A stretch of DNA of 41,646 nucleotides from Flavobacterium sp. (GCF_027482425.1 NZ_JAIXWA010000074.1:1-41646), one strand, 5' to 3'. Shown: positions 17,961 to 26,501, numbered from the stretch's first letter. Made by a program: numbers and translations. The notes: generated from the sequence alone by a model not told the origin.

Positions 17961-18681
17961 ATGTGTTTTTATGAAGTATGAATAACGTCGGTCGTTTGTC
18001 TAAGTCTACTTTACTTCGTTTCCAGTCCGCGATTCGTAAAGTTTTGATGTATTCGGTAGGAAGCGTAATATCAGTTGCTACACAAAGTAAGGTGTTGGGA
18101 TGCAAGGTTTGTATTAAATCTTCCATGAGTTTGTTGTTTCGATACGGTGTTTCGATAAACAATTGCGACTGATTGCGTTCCAGAGAAAGACGTTCCCAGT
18201 TTTTTAAGGTAGTTTTCTTTTCACTTTTATCAATCGGTAAATACCCGTTGAAAGCAAAACTTTGGCCATTCATACCACTGGACATTAAAGCAAGTAAAAT
18301 TGAGGATGGTCCCACCAAGGGAATCACTTGTATGCCTAATTCATGCGCTAATTTCACGATTACCGCCCCTGGATCTGCTACGCCTGGGCAACCGGCTTCA
18401 CTCATCAAACCTACGGATATTCCTTCCAAACAAGGTTGAATCATGCTGCGGTGTTCTTGAACTTCAGTATGTTTGTTTAAGGTGCGAAGGTGTAAAGAAG
18501 GTTGCGATTTTTCAGGGGCAATTTTTTTGATAAATCGCCGGGCTGTTTTCTCGTTTTCAACCACATAATGATCTAAGGTTTCTATTACCCGTTGTACCGT
18601 GAAAGGCAATACTTCCATGGGGTTGTTGTCGCCGAGGGGAATAGGGATGAGGTAGAGTTTGCCTTTGGGATTTGATTCCAT
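17959..18681 (-). CDS. SAM-dependent methyltransferase, RsmI-like paralogue
   Basis: A 240-residue tetrapyrrole-methylase-fold protein. The start KLYLIPIPLGDNNPMEVLPF and the Gly-rich EAGCPGVADPGA are family marks (RsmI methylates the 2'-O of C1402 in 16S rRNA). However, the segment after the start (VQRVIETLDHYVVENEKTARRFIKKI) differs from the AEDTRTS region of true RsmI. It matches a second, separate flavobacterial branch whose substrate is unknown to me. It overlaps the upstream phosphatase gene by one base and belongs to the dnaA unit. Confidence 0.9.
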   Translation of the reverse strand: MESNPKGKLYLIPIPLGDNNPMEVLPFTVQRVIETLDHYVVENEKTARRFIKKIAPEKSQPSLHLRTLNKHTEVQEHRSMIQPCLEGISVGLMSEAGCPGVADPGAVIVKLAHELGIQVIPLVGPSSILLALMSSGMNGQSFAFNGYLPIDKSEKKTTLKNWERLSLERNQSQLFIETPYRNNKLMEDLIQTLHPNTLLCVATDITLPTEYIKTLRIADWKRSKVDLDKRPTLFILHKNT

Positions 18682-19148
18682 TAGCTCGATTTTTCCAATA
18701 AACGTTGCGCAATAATGTCTGTGGCTTCGTCAAGCATTTCATACACCATATCGAAACCATTTTGCAAACCGTAGTACGGATCGGGAACATCGACATTGTC
18801 GCCGGGAAACAAGGTGTTGAGAATCAAATCGACTTTTTGTTTGTGGGATTCGTTTTTTGCCAAGGCAATCACATCGTCGTAATTGGAATTGTCCATAACG
18901 AAAATAAAATCAAAGATGTCAAAGTCGCGAGAGGTAAATTGTCGGGCGCGTTGTTGCGCAATAGAGATCCCATTTTTCTCAGCAGTGGCTATGGATCGCG
19001 CATCGGGTTGACGTCCCACATGATAATTTCCCGTACCCGCCGAGTCCACGAAGAATAGATCTTGCGGTAATTTAGAGGCTAAAAGACCCTCTGCTAATGG
19101 AGAACGACAGATGTTTCCTAAGCAAACCATCAAAATTTTTACGGACAT
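18681..19148 (-). CDS. Low-molecular-weight protein tyrosine phosphatase
   Basis: A 155-residue cytoplasmic phosphatase. The P-loop CLGNICRS at residues 9-16 gives the C-(x5)-R-S signature. The general-acid Asp lies in VPDPYYG near the C-terminus. Family members remove phosphate from protein tyrosine or arginine. The gene lies 41 bp downstream of dnaA and couples to the methyltransferase after it, an order I associate with flavobacterial genomes. Targets are unknown. Confidence 0.95.
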   Translation of the reverse strand: MSVKILMVCLGNICRSPLAEGLLASKLPQDLFFVDSAGTGNYHVGRQPDARSIATAEKNGISIAQQRARQFTSRDFDIFDFIFVMDNSNYDDVIALAKNESHKQKVDLILNTLFPGDNVDVPDPYYGLQNGFDMVYEMLDEATDIIAQRLLEKSS

Positions 19149-19189
19149 GATACTAGGCTAAGAGTTTCGCACAAAAGTACGAAACCCAA

Positions 19190-20617
19190 CTACAACGACA
19201 ACTTTTTGTTGATATCTTCCACAAACTTTTTAAACTGTTTGTCGGTAGCCACAAGGTTGTCGACTGTTTTACAGGCATGTAAAACCGTAGCGTGATCGCG
19301 ATCTCCGATTTGAGCTCCAATGTTAGCTAACGAAGCCTTAGTAAATTTTTTAGCAAAAAACATGGCTAATTGGCGCGCTTGCACCACGTGACGTTTACGT
19401 GTTTTGGACTGTAACGTGTCAATGTCGAGTTGGAAATAATCGGAAACTACTTTTTGGATATAGTCGATAGAAATCTCGCGTTTCACATTTTTCACAAACT
19501 TCTCTACAATGCTTTTCGCCAAGTCGAGGGTAACCTCTTTTTTGTTGAAAGACGATTGTGCGATGAGTGAAATAATGGCCCCTTCCAATTCACGTACGTT
19601 GGATTTAATATTTTGGGCAACGTATTCCACGATCTCATTGGGCATTTCTACGCCGTCGCGGTATAAAATGTTGCGCAAAATCGAAACACGCGTTTCATAA
19701 TCGGGTTGGTGAAGCTCTGCAGAGAGTCCCCACTTAAATCGCGACAACAAGCGTTGCTCAATATCTTGCATATCGACAGGCGCCTTGTCCGAAGTCAAAA
19801 TCACTTGTTTGCCATTCTGGTGCAAGTAGTTGAAAATATGGAAAAACACATCTTGTGTTCCCGATTTACCCGATAAAAATTGAACATCATCAATGATTAA
19901 AACATCAATTAATTGATAAAAATGGATAAAATCATTACGGTTGTTCTTTTTTACCGAATCAATATATTGTTGGGTGAACACTTCGGCCGAAATGTATAAT
20001 ACTGTTTTTTCTGGATACTTGTCCTTGATTTCTACGCCAATCGCATGGGCCAAATGGGTTTTTCCCAATCCAACACCACCGAAAATTAACAAGGGATTGA
20101 AAGATGTTCCCCCAGGTTTGTTGGCAACTGCCAAACCAGCCGAGCGCGCCAAACGATTGGAATCGCCCTCCAAAAAGTTGTCAAAACTGTAATTCGGATT
20201 TAATTGCGACTCGATTTTTACATTGCGAATGCCCGGAATCACAAACGGATTTTTGAGTTCAGGATTCAAGTTTTTATACGGAGCATCCACATTCTGCGAT
20301 TTAATCGGGCTGCGGTGAGCGCTAGGCAACTGTTCTGTAAACGGCTGTTTGTTGCCGTAGGTGTTTTCCATCTTAATTTTATACAGTAACTTTGCGTTTT
20401 TCCCAAGCTCACGGGTAAGGGCAACTTTTAACAGCTTTACATAGTGTTCCTCTAGCCATTCGTAAAAGAATTTACTAGGAACTTGAATGTACAACGCATT
20501 ATCAGTAAGTTCAACGGATTTGATCGGTTCAAACCAAGTTTTGTAAGCTTGCTCTTGAATATTGTCCTTGATAAAAGACAGACAATTTTCCCATACTGAT
20601 TGCGCAGTTTTACTCAT
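19190..20617 (-). CDS. dnaA: Chromosomal replication initiator DnaA
   Basis: A 475-residue AAA+ initiator with all four regions. Domain I is the N-terminal ~85 residues (SVWENCLSFIKDNIQEQAY). A short linker follows. Domain III has Walker A GGVGLGKT at 180-187 and Walker B VLIIDDVQFL. Domain IV ends with the DNA-binding signature GDRDHATVLHACK. DnaA opens oriC to start replication. The 187 bp upstream (20618-20804, shared with the divergent thioesterase) contain no cluster of DnaA boxes matching TTATCCACA, so oriC is probably elsewhere. A phosphatase and a methyltransferase follow in the same direction. Confidence 0.97.
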   Translation of the reverse strand: MSKTAQSVWENCLSFIKDNIQEQAYKTWFEPIKSVELTDNALYIQVPSKFFYEWLEEHYVKLLKVALTRELGKNAKLLYKIKMENTYGNKQPFTEQLPSAHRSPIKSQNVDAPYKNLNPELKNPFVIPGIRNVKIESQLNPNYSFDNFLEGDSNRLARSAGLAVANKPGGTSFNPLLIFGGVGLGKTHLAHAIGVEIKDKYPEKTVLYISAEVFTQQYIDSVKKNNRNDFIHFYQLIDVLIIDDVQFLSGKSGTQDVFFHIFNYLHQNGKQVILTSDKAPVDMQDIEQRLLSRFKWGLSAELHQPDYETRVSILRNILYRDGVEMPNEIVEYVAQNIKSNVRELEGAIISLIAQSSFNKKEVTLDLAKSIVEKFVKNVKREISIDYIQKVVSDYFQLDIDTLQSKTRKRHVVQARQLAMFFAKKFTKASLANIGAQIGDRDHATVLHACKTVDNLVATDKQFKKFVEDINKKLSL

Positions 20618-20804
20618 AAATCTGTTAAAATTAATACTTTAGTTAAAGGTTCTGTTGCTGAGGAAAAGTGGGAAAATATTCCCTGATTTTGGGTTAACAA
20701 ATATGTGAACAATTTTGGTTAAAAAAAAATTAAAGCCTATTGATTTTTTGAAAATATTGTTGTAAAGAAAATTGAAATCATAGATTAACAGCATAAAAAT
20801 ATAG

Positions 20805-21209
20805 ATGAAATTAAACGAAATACAAATTCGCGTTCGTTACAGTGAAACCGATCAAATGGGCGTAGTATATCATGGGAGTTATGTCCCGTATTTTGAAATC
20901 GGTCGCGTGGAATGGCTTAGAAATCAAGGGATTTCTTATAAAGCACTGGAAGAGAGCGGTGTGGCTTTGCCCATTGTTTCCATGCACATTAACTATAAAA
21001 AACCAGCGCGCTACGACGATCTTCTCACAGTCATTACGCGATTACGGCAATATAAAGGAGTGAAGATTGAATTTGATTGCGAAATTCGCAGTGAATCCGA
21101 TGAGTTATTAACAACTGCACATTTTATCTTGGTTTTTGTTGATGTGAAAACGGGTCGTCCCGTGGTGCCACCCGCCGAAGTTTTGGCTATTATTGAACCC
21201 ATTTCTTAA
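20805..21209 (+). CDS. Acyl-CoA thioesterase (YbgC/4HBT family)
   Basis: A 134-residue hotdog-fold protein. The YbgC-type motif RYSETDQMGVVYHGSYVPYFE contains the catalytic Asp16, with Tyr22-His23 after it, and EIGRVEWLRNQG follows. It hydrolyses acyl-CoA thioesters; the chain length preferred is not readable from sequence. The gene is divergent from dnaA and its stop overlaps the convergent YigZ gene by four bases (TTAA shared by both stops). Confidence 0.93.
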   Translation: MKLNEIQIRVRYSETDQMGVVYHGSYVPYFEIGRVEWLRNQGISYKALEESGVALPIVSMHINYKKPARYDDLLTVITRLRQYKGVKIEFDCEIRSESDELLTTAHFILVFVDVKTGRPVVPPAEVLAIIEPIS

Positions 21210-21811
21210 TCGATCAATTCCCATAAAATTTCATGCCAAGCCGCAAGCGCTCCCTGTAATTTTTCAACATTCTTTTTACGGGTTGCTACAATTAGTTCAC
21301 ATTGCAATGCATGCGACTGATGGATAATTGATAATTGCTGTTCTTTGACCAAACGCATGACTTTGTTGAGCATCGGATAGTCGAAACTAATTTTAAATTG
21401 AACATCAATTGTGCGTTCTTCAATACGTGCCGTTTCCAAGGCGAGTTGTGCTGTCGTTCGGTACGCTGCGATGAGTCCCCCAACGCCCAATTTAATGCCC
21501 CCATAATACCGAACCACCACAACCAAAACATTGGTAAGATCAAACGACAACAACTGTCCATAAATAGGCATCCCAGCTGAGTTAGAAGGTTCTCCATCAT
21601 CGTTGGCGCGATACTGTATTGTCTCTGCTCCCAATTGATACGCATAACAAAAATGAACCGCTCCCACATGTTCCTTTCGAAGCCGTTCCAAATGCATTTT
21701 TACGTCTGCTTCAGTTGCAACGGGAAACGCATAGCCCAAAAACTTACTCTGTTTTTCTTTAAAAAGAACCGGTATAGTCGACGCGGCAATAGTACGATAG
21801 GTATCCTTCAA
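21206..21811 (-). CDS. YigZ/IMPACT family protein
   Basis: A 201-residue protein of the IMPACT/YigZ (UPF0029) family. Diagnostic blocks: KQSKFLGYAFPV near the start, HFCYAYQLG, NDDGEPSNSAGMPIYGQL, and VVVVRYYGGIKLGVGGLIAAYR. The N-terminal domain has a ribosomal-S5-like fold; the C-terminal ~65 residues correspond to the EF-G-like domain. In bacteria the role is uncertain, though eukaryotic IMPACT regulates translation. No operon partner: it is convergent with the thioesterase and followed upstream by a repeat-rich gap. Confidence 0.94.
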   Translation of the reverse strand: MKDTYRTIAASTIPVLFKEKQSKFLGYAFPVATEADVKMHLERLRKEHVGAVHFCYAYQLGAETIQYRANDDGEPSNSAGMPIYGQLLSFDLTNVLVVVVRYYGGIKLGVGGLIAAYRTTAQLALETARIEERTIDVQFKISFDYPMLNKVMRLVKEQQLSIIHQSHALQCELIVATRKKNVEKLQGALAAWHEILWELID

Positions 21812-21859
21812 AGATCAAAAAAATTTAGACCGTAAAAATAATAAGATTCTTTCGATTTT

Positions 21860-21942
21860 GGGCGTTACCTCCGGCCCGGGCTTTCGGGAGTCGCTGCCCT
21901 CGTGCCTTAGGCGAGCTCCAACATTCCCTCATTCCCTAACGC
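21860..21942 (+). repeat. GGGCGTT...CCCTAACGC structured repeat, copy 1
   Basis: An 83-base GC-rich element in an AT-rich gap. The ends GCGTTA (21862-21867) and TAACGC (21937-21942) are complementary. Inside are a hairpin around AGTCGCT with one mismatch and a CTC...GAG stem enclosing GCC-TTA-GGC. A second copy with shared core AGTCGCTGCCCTCG and compensating changes is at 26425-26501. I recognise the end pattern as a repeat spread through many Bacteroidota genomes; its function is not known to me. Confidence 0.75.
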
Positions 21943-22073
21943 GGGTTATGTGCAAATGAAGCAATTTGTAAATGAGTCAATGAGGTAATGAGGCAGTGTG
22001 TAAAAGTGGAATGGGTTTAATGAAGTGTAAACATTAATAAAAAAGAAATTTTTTAATGTTTAAAATCCAATGT

Positions 22074-22108
22074 CTAGTCACTAGTCACTAATCACTAATC
22101 ACTAATCC
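22074..22108. repeat. Five-copy 7-bp tandem repeat CTARTCA
   Basis: CTAGTCA twice, CTAATCA twice, then CTAATCC, in perfect 7-bp register, ending exactly at the stop codon of the HAD gene. Between this and the structured repeat, 21950-22000 holds a degenerate stretch rich in AATGAGG/AATGAGT units. The rest of the 297-bp gap (21812-22108) shows nothing else I can name. Confidence 0.85.
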
Positions 22109-22717
22109 CTACAACGGAAACTCCTTATGCTGAAACAACTCGGTCACATCTTCTTGACCTACTTGTAAGTTCCATACATACAATCCCAGGGCTTCTGCGG
22201 CGTCGGTATTGACCTTTTTGTCATCGATAAACAAAGTGCGTTTGGGCGACAGGTCATATTTGTTCAGGATATGCGTAAATATTTCGGGTTCGGGTTTGCG
22301 CATGCCCATTTCGTAGGAATAGAACACCTTTTCAAAACAATTGTAAAAATCGGTGTAAAAAGACATCCCCACTTTATGTTCAAACCGACTGATGTGAATT
22401 TCATCGGTATTGGTCAGCAAAAACAACCGGTACTTTTTTGAAATCATTTGTAAAAACTCCAATCGTTCCAAAGGAAATTCCCCAATAATCGTATTCCAAG
22501 CTTCTCGAATTTCCAACAAAGTGGCTTTGGGAATGAAGCGCTGAAAGGATTCCAAAAACTGCTGTTCGGTGATTTTTCCTTTTTCAAACAAATCATTTTG
22601 TGCAATTAAGTCGTCATTGGGTGCGTCTAACCCTAGTTTTTTAAATGCTTCAATTTGCGCTTCTTTCTCCAAATTGATGAAGATATCGCCAAAGTCAAAA
22701 ATGATTGCGTTAATCAT
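22109..22717 (-). CDS. HAD-family phosphatase (YihX-like)
   Basis: A 202-residue HAD hydrolase. Motif I is IIFDFGDIFINLE, with the nucleophile Asp followed at +2 by Gly, as in the FDFGGVL subgroup to which glucose-1-phosphatase YihX belongs. Motif II LLTNTDEIHI and motif IV LFIDDKKVNTDAAEALG are present; the cap is small and helical (C1). Some phosphosugar or phosphorylated metabolite is the likely substrate. It overlaps ribD by 8 bp, so a role as the missing riboflavin-pathway phosphatase (between RibD product and lumazine synthase) is a possible but untested reading of context. Confidence 0.92.
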   Translation of the reverse strand: MINAIIFDFGDIFINLEKEAQIEAFKKLGLDAPNDDLIAQNDLFEKGKITEQQFLESFQRFIPKATLLEIREAWNTIIGEFPLERLEFLQMISKKYRLFLLTNTDEIHISRFEHKVGMSFYTDFYNCFEKVFYSYEMGMRKPEPEIFTHILNKYDLSPKRTLFIDDKKVNTDAAEALGLYVWNLQVGQEDVTELFQHKEFPL

Positions 22718-23753
22718 AACGGTAATACCAATTTAGGTTATTGTCCTCTATTTTTTCACTTCGAGCGGAATGGGCTTCAAAACGTGGTGCAGGGATGCCT
22801 TGACCCCATAGTTCCGCACTTTCAAAAACCCGAGCTTCATCCCATACCCCCGCATCAATAAAAAGCTGTAGGGTTTTTGAACCCCCTTCTATTATTATTG
22901 ATTGCAGTCCTTTTTGGTATAAAATTCTAGCAATTTGTTGGGGGAGTGAACTATCAAATATACAATTTTGATACGCAACTCGGTTGTCCAACAAACTTTT
23001 TTTAGCCTCCGTGATCACCAAAGTAGGTTGTGTTCCATCCATAATGCGATAGGAACGGTCGATTTTTCCCTCGCGATCCAAAACGATACGAGTCGGAGCA
23101 TTTCCATGCCAGTCACGGGTGTCCAACTGTGGATTGTCATCCAATACCGTTTTAGTTCCCACCAAAATCGCTTGCTCTTCACTGCGCCATTGATGCACTT
23201 TTTGGCGGGCATAGGTATTCGAAATCCAAACGGGCTTTTGGGTCTCTTTTTGCAAAGGCGCTATAAAACCGTCGGCCGTTTGAGCCCACTTCAATATAAT
23301 ATAGGGACGCTGCTCGTTGTGAAAGGTAAAAAAACGACGATTCAGCCATTGGCATTCGCGTTCCAACACCCCTACCACCACAGTTCGTCCTGCTTCACGG
23401 AGTTTTTGAATCCCACGACCCGCCACGGCTGCAAAAGGATCTACAGTCCCCACCACCACGGTCGGGATCCCTTTTTCCAAAATTAAATCACTACAAGGAG
23501 GCGTTTTTCCAAAGTGACTACACGGTTCCAAACTCACATAAATTGTAGCTTCCTTCAAGAGTTTCGGATTTTTAACCGACCGTACCGCCATCACTTCGGC
23601 ATGAGGTTCACCTGCTTTGCGATGCCAACCTTCGCCAATAATCCTGTCGTTATGCACAATCACGCTGCCCACCATTGGATTCGGATAGGTGGTCCCCACG
23701 CCATTTTCTGCCAATTGCAAGCACCGTTGCATGTATTTTTCATGTATCTTCAC
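22710..23753 (-). CDS. ribD: Bifunctional riboflavin deaminase/reductase
   Basis: A 347-residue protein for the second and third steps of riboflavin synthesis. The N-terminal deaminase has the zinc motif HAE at 51-53 with Cys78 and Cys87 in LEPCSHFGKTPPCSD. The C-terminal reductase domain begins near PYIILKWAQTADGF and contains VGTKTVLDDNPQL and IIEGGSKTLQLF. The start at 23753 aligns with the family start (KYMQRCLQLAENG). A TATTTTTG element at 23758-23765 on the minus strand would leave almost no leader, so either that match is chance or translation can begin at the Met at 23732. The HAD gene follows with an 8-bp overlap. Confidence 0.96.
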   Translation of the reverse strand: MKIHEKYMQRCLQLAENGVGTTYPNPMVGSVIVHNDRIIGEGWHRKAGEPHAEVMAVRSVKNPKLLKEATIYVSLEPCSHFGKTPPCSDLILEKGIPTVVVGTVDPFAAVAGRGIQKLREAGRTVVVGVLERECQWLNRRFFTFHNEQRPYIILKWAQTADGFIAPLQKETQKPVWISNTYARQKVHQWRSEEQAILVGTKTVLDDNPQLDTRDWHGNAPTRIVLDREGKIDRSYRIMDGTQPTLVITEAKKSLLDNRVAYQNCIFDSSLPQQIARILYQKGLQSIIIEGGSKTLQLFIDAGVWDEARVFESAELWGQGIPAPRFEAHSARSEKIEDNNLNWYYRYD

Positions 23754-23779
23754 CCCACAAAAATACGATTACCCCGCAA

Positions 23780-24265
23780 ATGAAATCCATATCGATACGT
23801 AAAATTCAACCCGACGATAACGCACCTATTGCGAACGTGATTCGTGCCGTTTTTGAACAGGAAGGTTATCCACGCACCGGAACTGCCTACGCCGATCCAC
23901 AGTTGGATTACTTATTCGAATCGTATCAAGCTCCCAAGTCCGTGTACTTTGTTATAGAATCCGAAGGCCGTATACTGGGCGGTGGCGGAATAGCCCCTCT
24001 CGATGAAGGAGCCTTGGAGACTTGCGAATTGCAAAAAATGTATTTCCTTCCTGAAGTTCGCGGTAAAGGCGTGGGCCAACAAATGATTCAACAATGTTTA
24101 GAAGCGGCGGCTCAACGGGGCTTTCAATACTGTTATTTAGAAACGCTACCCCAAATGAAAGCTGCTCAACACGTATACCAAAAAATGGGATTTACCTATT
24201 TGGATGCACCCATGGGAAGTACCGGCCACATCAGCTGTCCTGTATGGATGATAAAATCACTTTAA
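23780..24265 (+). CDS. GNAT acetyltransferase
   Basis: A 161-residue protein from the ATG at 23780; the frame is open further upstream but that overlaps ribD and is not conserved-looking. GNAT signatures: ISIRKIQPDDNAPIANVIRAVFEQEG at the start, LQKMYFLPEVRGKGVGQQMIQQCLEAA for acetyl-CoA binding, and YLETLPQMKAAQHVYQKMGF near the end. The substrate is unknown. It lies 2 bp before prmC, so the two are co-transcribed, and is divergent from ribD with 26 bp between starts. Confidence 0.92.
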   Translation: MKSISIRKIQPDDNAPIANVIRAVFEQEGYPRTGTAYADPQLDYLFESYQAPKSVYFVIESEGRILGGGGIAPLDEGALETCELQKMYFLPEVRGKGVGQQMIQQCLEAAAQRGFQYCYLETLPQMKAAQHVYQKMGFTYLDAPMGSTGHISCPVWMIKSL

Positions 24266-24267
24266 TT

Positions 24268-25119
24268 ATGGAATTACGTCAATTGAAAGCACAATTTGAA
24301 GCGCAACTGAGTTTGCTGTATGATGCTGAAGAAGCGCGTCGTTTCTTTGAATTATTGCTCGAAGCTTATGAGTCTAAAAAACGTATTGATTTGGTGCTAA
24401 CTCCCGATTTAACTACAACGCAACCCGAACGTTGGCAAGCGGCATTCCAAGCCTTACAACAGTTTGAACCCATACAGTATATTATTGGAACCACCTTTTT
24501 TTATGATTTACAATTTGAAGTGACGCCCGCTACTTTAATTCCGCGTCCCGAAACGGAGGAACTAGTGGCATGGATACTCAATGATGCCCCCAATTGTACC
24601 AGCGCAATACTCGATATCGGTACGGGAACTGGGTGTATTCCTATTGCCATTGCCAAAAATCGTCCGAAGGCAAGCGTCGCAGCCATTGATATTTCTTCCG
24701 AAGCATTGGCCATTGCCCAACGAAACGCCAAGTACAATGCGGTAAACGTGCAGTTCATGCATGAAAATGCTTTGGATTCTACTGCCATGGCGACTCGATT
24801 CAACAATCAATTTTTTGATATTATTGTGTCCAATCCTCCTTATGTTCGGCAGTTGGAAAAACACGAGATTCAACCTAATGTATTAAAACACGAACCCCAT
24901 TTGGCCTTATTTGTCGAAGATGAAGATGCCTTATTATTTTACCGTCATATTGGACAGTTTGCGCTCAACCATTTAAAAAAAGGAGGGAAGCTATACTTTG
25001 AAATAAATCAATACTTAGGAGTCGAAACCAAGCAACTTATGGAGCAACTCGGATTTACGTCGGTTATCTTACGTAAGGATTTGTTTGGAAATGATCGGAT
25101 GCTGCGTTGCGAACGCTGA
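24268..25119 (+). CDS. prmC: Release factor glutamine methyltransferase
   Basis: A 284-residue enzyme. It methylates the GGQ glutamine of RF1 and RF2. The helical N-terminal domain is followed by FEVTPATLIPRPETEELV, motif I DIGTGTGCIPIA at 116-127, and NPPY at 189-192. The open frame extends 58 codons upstream over the GNAT gene; the ATG at 24268 fits the family and directly follows the GNAT stop. Its stop abuts that of the convergent ABC permease with no base between. Confidence 0.96.
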   Translation: MELRQLKAQFEAQLSLLYDAEEARRFFELLLEAYESKKRIDLVLTPDLTTTQPERWQAAFQALQQFEPIQYIIGTTFFYDLQFEVTPATLIPRPETEELVAWILNDAPNCTSAILDIGTGTGCIPIAIAKNRPKASVAAIDISSEALAIAQRNAKYNAVNVQFMHENALDSTAMATRFNNQFFDIIVSNPPYVRQLEKHEIQPNVLKHEPHLALFVEDEDALLFYRHIGQFALNHLKKGGKLYFEINQYLGVETKQLMEQLGFTSVILRKDLFGNDRMLRCER

Positions 25120-26367
25120 CTATTCGTAACGAAGCGCCTCTACTGGATCGAGTTTGGAGGCTTTCAAAGCCGGATACAATCCGGAAACAATCGCTACAAT
25201 AAAGCTGGTAATAAAGGCTGCAATCATGGCCATCCATGGAATCGTAAATGCAAAATCAAAGAAGGAAGCAAAAAGATAGCCAATTCCTATACCCAAAAGC
25301 ATTCCTACTAATCCACCCAACTGCCCAATGACAAGGGTTTCCATAAAAAATTGCCAGGCAATCGTACTTCGTTTGGCCCCAAGCGATTTCCGTACGCCAA
25401 TTTCACGCGTACGCTCGGTGACCGAAACAATCATGATGTTCATCAAGGCAATCGACGATCCCAAAATGGTCACCAAACCAATCACAAAAGCCGAGATATT
25501 CAAGGTTCCTGTCGTCTCAGCAATACGTTGCACCAAATCATCACTGCGTGAAATTCCAAAATTATTGTCCTCCACCGGATTCAAATGACGTACACGTCGC
25601 ATCGTTAAACGCGCGTGGTCAATGGCCGCATCCAAAATTTCTTGGCGCATTACCATCGTACTCAAGGTATAATTGATATTAGGTGCCGAAAACAGCGATC
25701 GGGCGATCTGTATCGGGATCATCACGCGTTGGTCCTGATTGTTGCCAAACGTAGACCCTTTTTCTTTGAGAATCCCAATGACGCGAAACTTAGCCCCGCG
25801 AATGGTAATGATTTTGTCAATCGGATTGGTCACGTCTTTCAGTAACCCTTCTTTCACAAAATCATTGCCTAGCAAGCATACATATGCATTGTTGGTGATA
25901 TCAAAAACATTGAAATTCCGTCCTTGAATCACTTCCGAACCCGTGTTGGGAACATAAAACTCATCCACACCCAAAACCGAAATGGCTGGCTCGGTTTTTT
26001 CGTTTTCATATTTCACCTCCGCCTTGGCTGTCGCTGTAAAATAAATAGACGTTTGGGTTGCTGGATAGTCGTATTTTTCTTTAAAAGCTTTGGCATTGGG
26101 GTAGGAGATGATCGGATTTATTTTCTCGATTTCACCGCCACCACGCCGTCGCGAAGTAAATTCGTATTGGTTGATATTAAACGTATTCGATCCCATGGCG
26201 GCAAATTTCGAATTCAATGTATTGTCCAAAGCGGCCACCACGGTCAAAATGCCCACTAAAGCCATAATCCCTAAGGCAATGATCAAAATCGTCAGCACGG
26301 TGCGTAACAATTGCGAGCGAATAGCCCCCAATGCAATCTTTATATTTTCGCGAAAAACTCCATTCAT
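25120..26367 (-). CDS. ABC transporter permease (MacB/FtsX type)
   Basis: A 415-residue inner-membrane protein. The first helix is at about residues 18-42 within IALGAIRSQLLRTVLTILIIALG. A large periplasmic MacB-PCD domain follows, then three helices (about 285-310, 335-362, 375-400). SVTERTREIGVRKSLGAKRSTI is the typical FtsX cytoplasmic coupling loop. MacB-type systems move lipoproteins, peptides or toxins, or transmit force across the envelope. The ATPase subunit is not adjacent, so the partner must be encoded elsewhere. Confidence 0.94.
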   Translation of the reverse strand: MNGVFRENIKIALGAIRSQLLRTVLTILIIALGIMALVGILTVVAALDNTLNSKFAAMGSNTFNINQYEFTSRRRGGGEIEKINPIISYPNAKAFKEKYDYPATQTSIYFTATAKAEVKYENEKTEPAISVLGVDEFYVPNTGSEVIQGRNFNVFDITNNAYVCLLGNDFVKEGLLKDVTNPIDKIITIRGAKFRVIGILKEKGSTFGNNQDQRVMIPIQIARSLFSAPNINYTLSTMVMRQEILDAAIDHARLTMRRVRHLNPVEDNNFGISRSDDLVQRIAETTGTLNISAFVIGLVTILGSSIALMNIMIVSVTERTREIGVRKSLGAKRSTIAWQFFMETLVIGQLGGLVGMLLGIGIGYLFASFFDFAFTIPWMAMIAAFITSFIVAIVSGLYPALKASKLDPVEALRYE

Positions 26368-26424
26368 GGTATTCCATAAGTAGACGAGGCTGCCATTTTG
26401 TTACAGGAATGATTCAGATTTTTT

Positions 26425-26501
26425 GGGCGTTGGCCGGGCTTTTGGCAGTCGCTGCCCTCGTTACCTCGGGCGAGCTTCAACAATGCCGCAATCCCTAACG
26501 C
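26425..26501 (+). repeat. GGGCGTT...CCCTAACGC structured repeat, copy 2
   Basis: A 77-base element in the same orientation as copy 1. GGCAGTCGCTGCC at 26444-26456 is a perfect hairpin (5-bp stem, TCG loop); the CTCG...CGAG stem and the closing GCGTT/AACGC pairing are also kept. A further hairpin CATCGG-TGCC-CCGATG follows at 26501-26516. The element lies between the start of the ABC permease and the hisS promoter, so it could be in the 5' region of neither transcript or upstream of hisS transcription. Confidence 0.75.

Noticed and set aside
20618..20804. oriC next to dnaA
   Set aside because: Only one weak DnaA-box-like word (TGTGAACAA) is present; no cluster of boxes or AT-rich unwinding region with them.
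22074..22108. CRISPR-like array
   Set aside because: Units are 7 bp with no spacers and no cas genes near.
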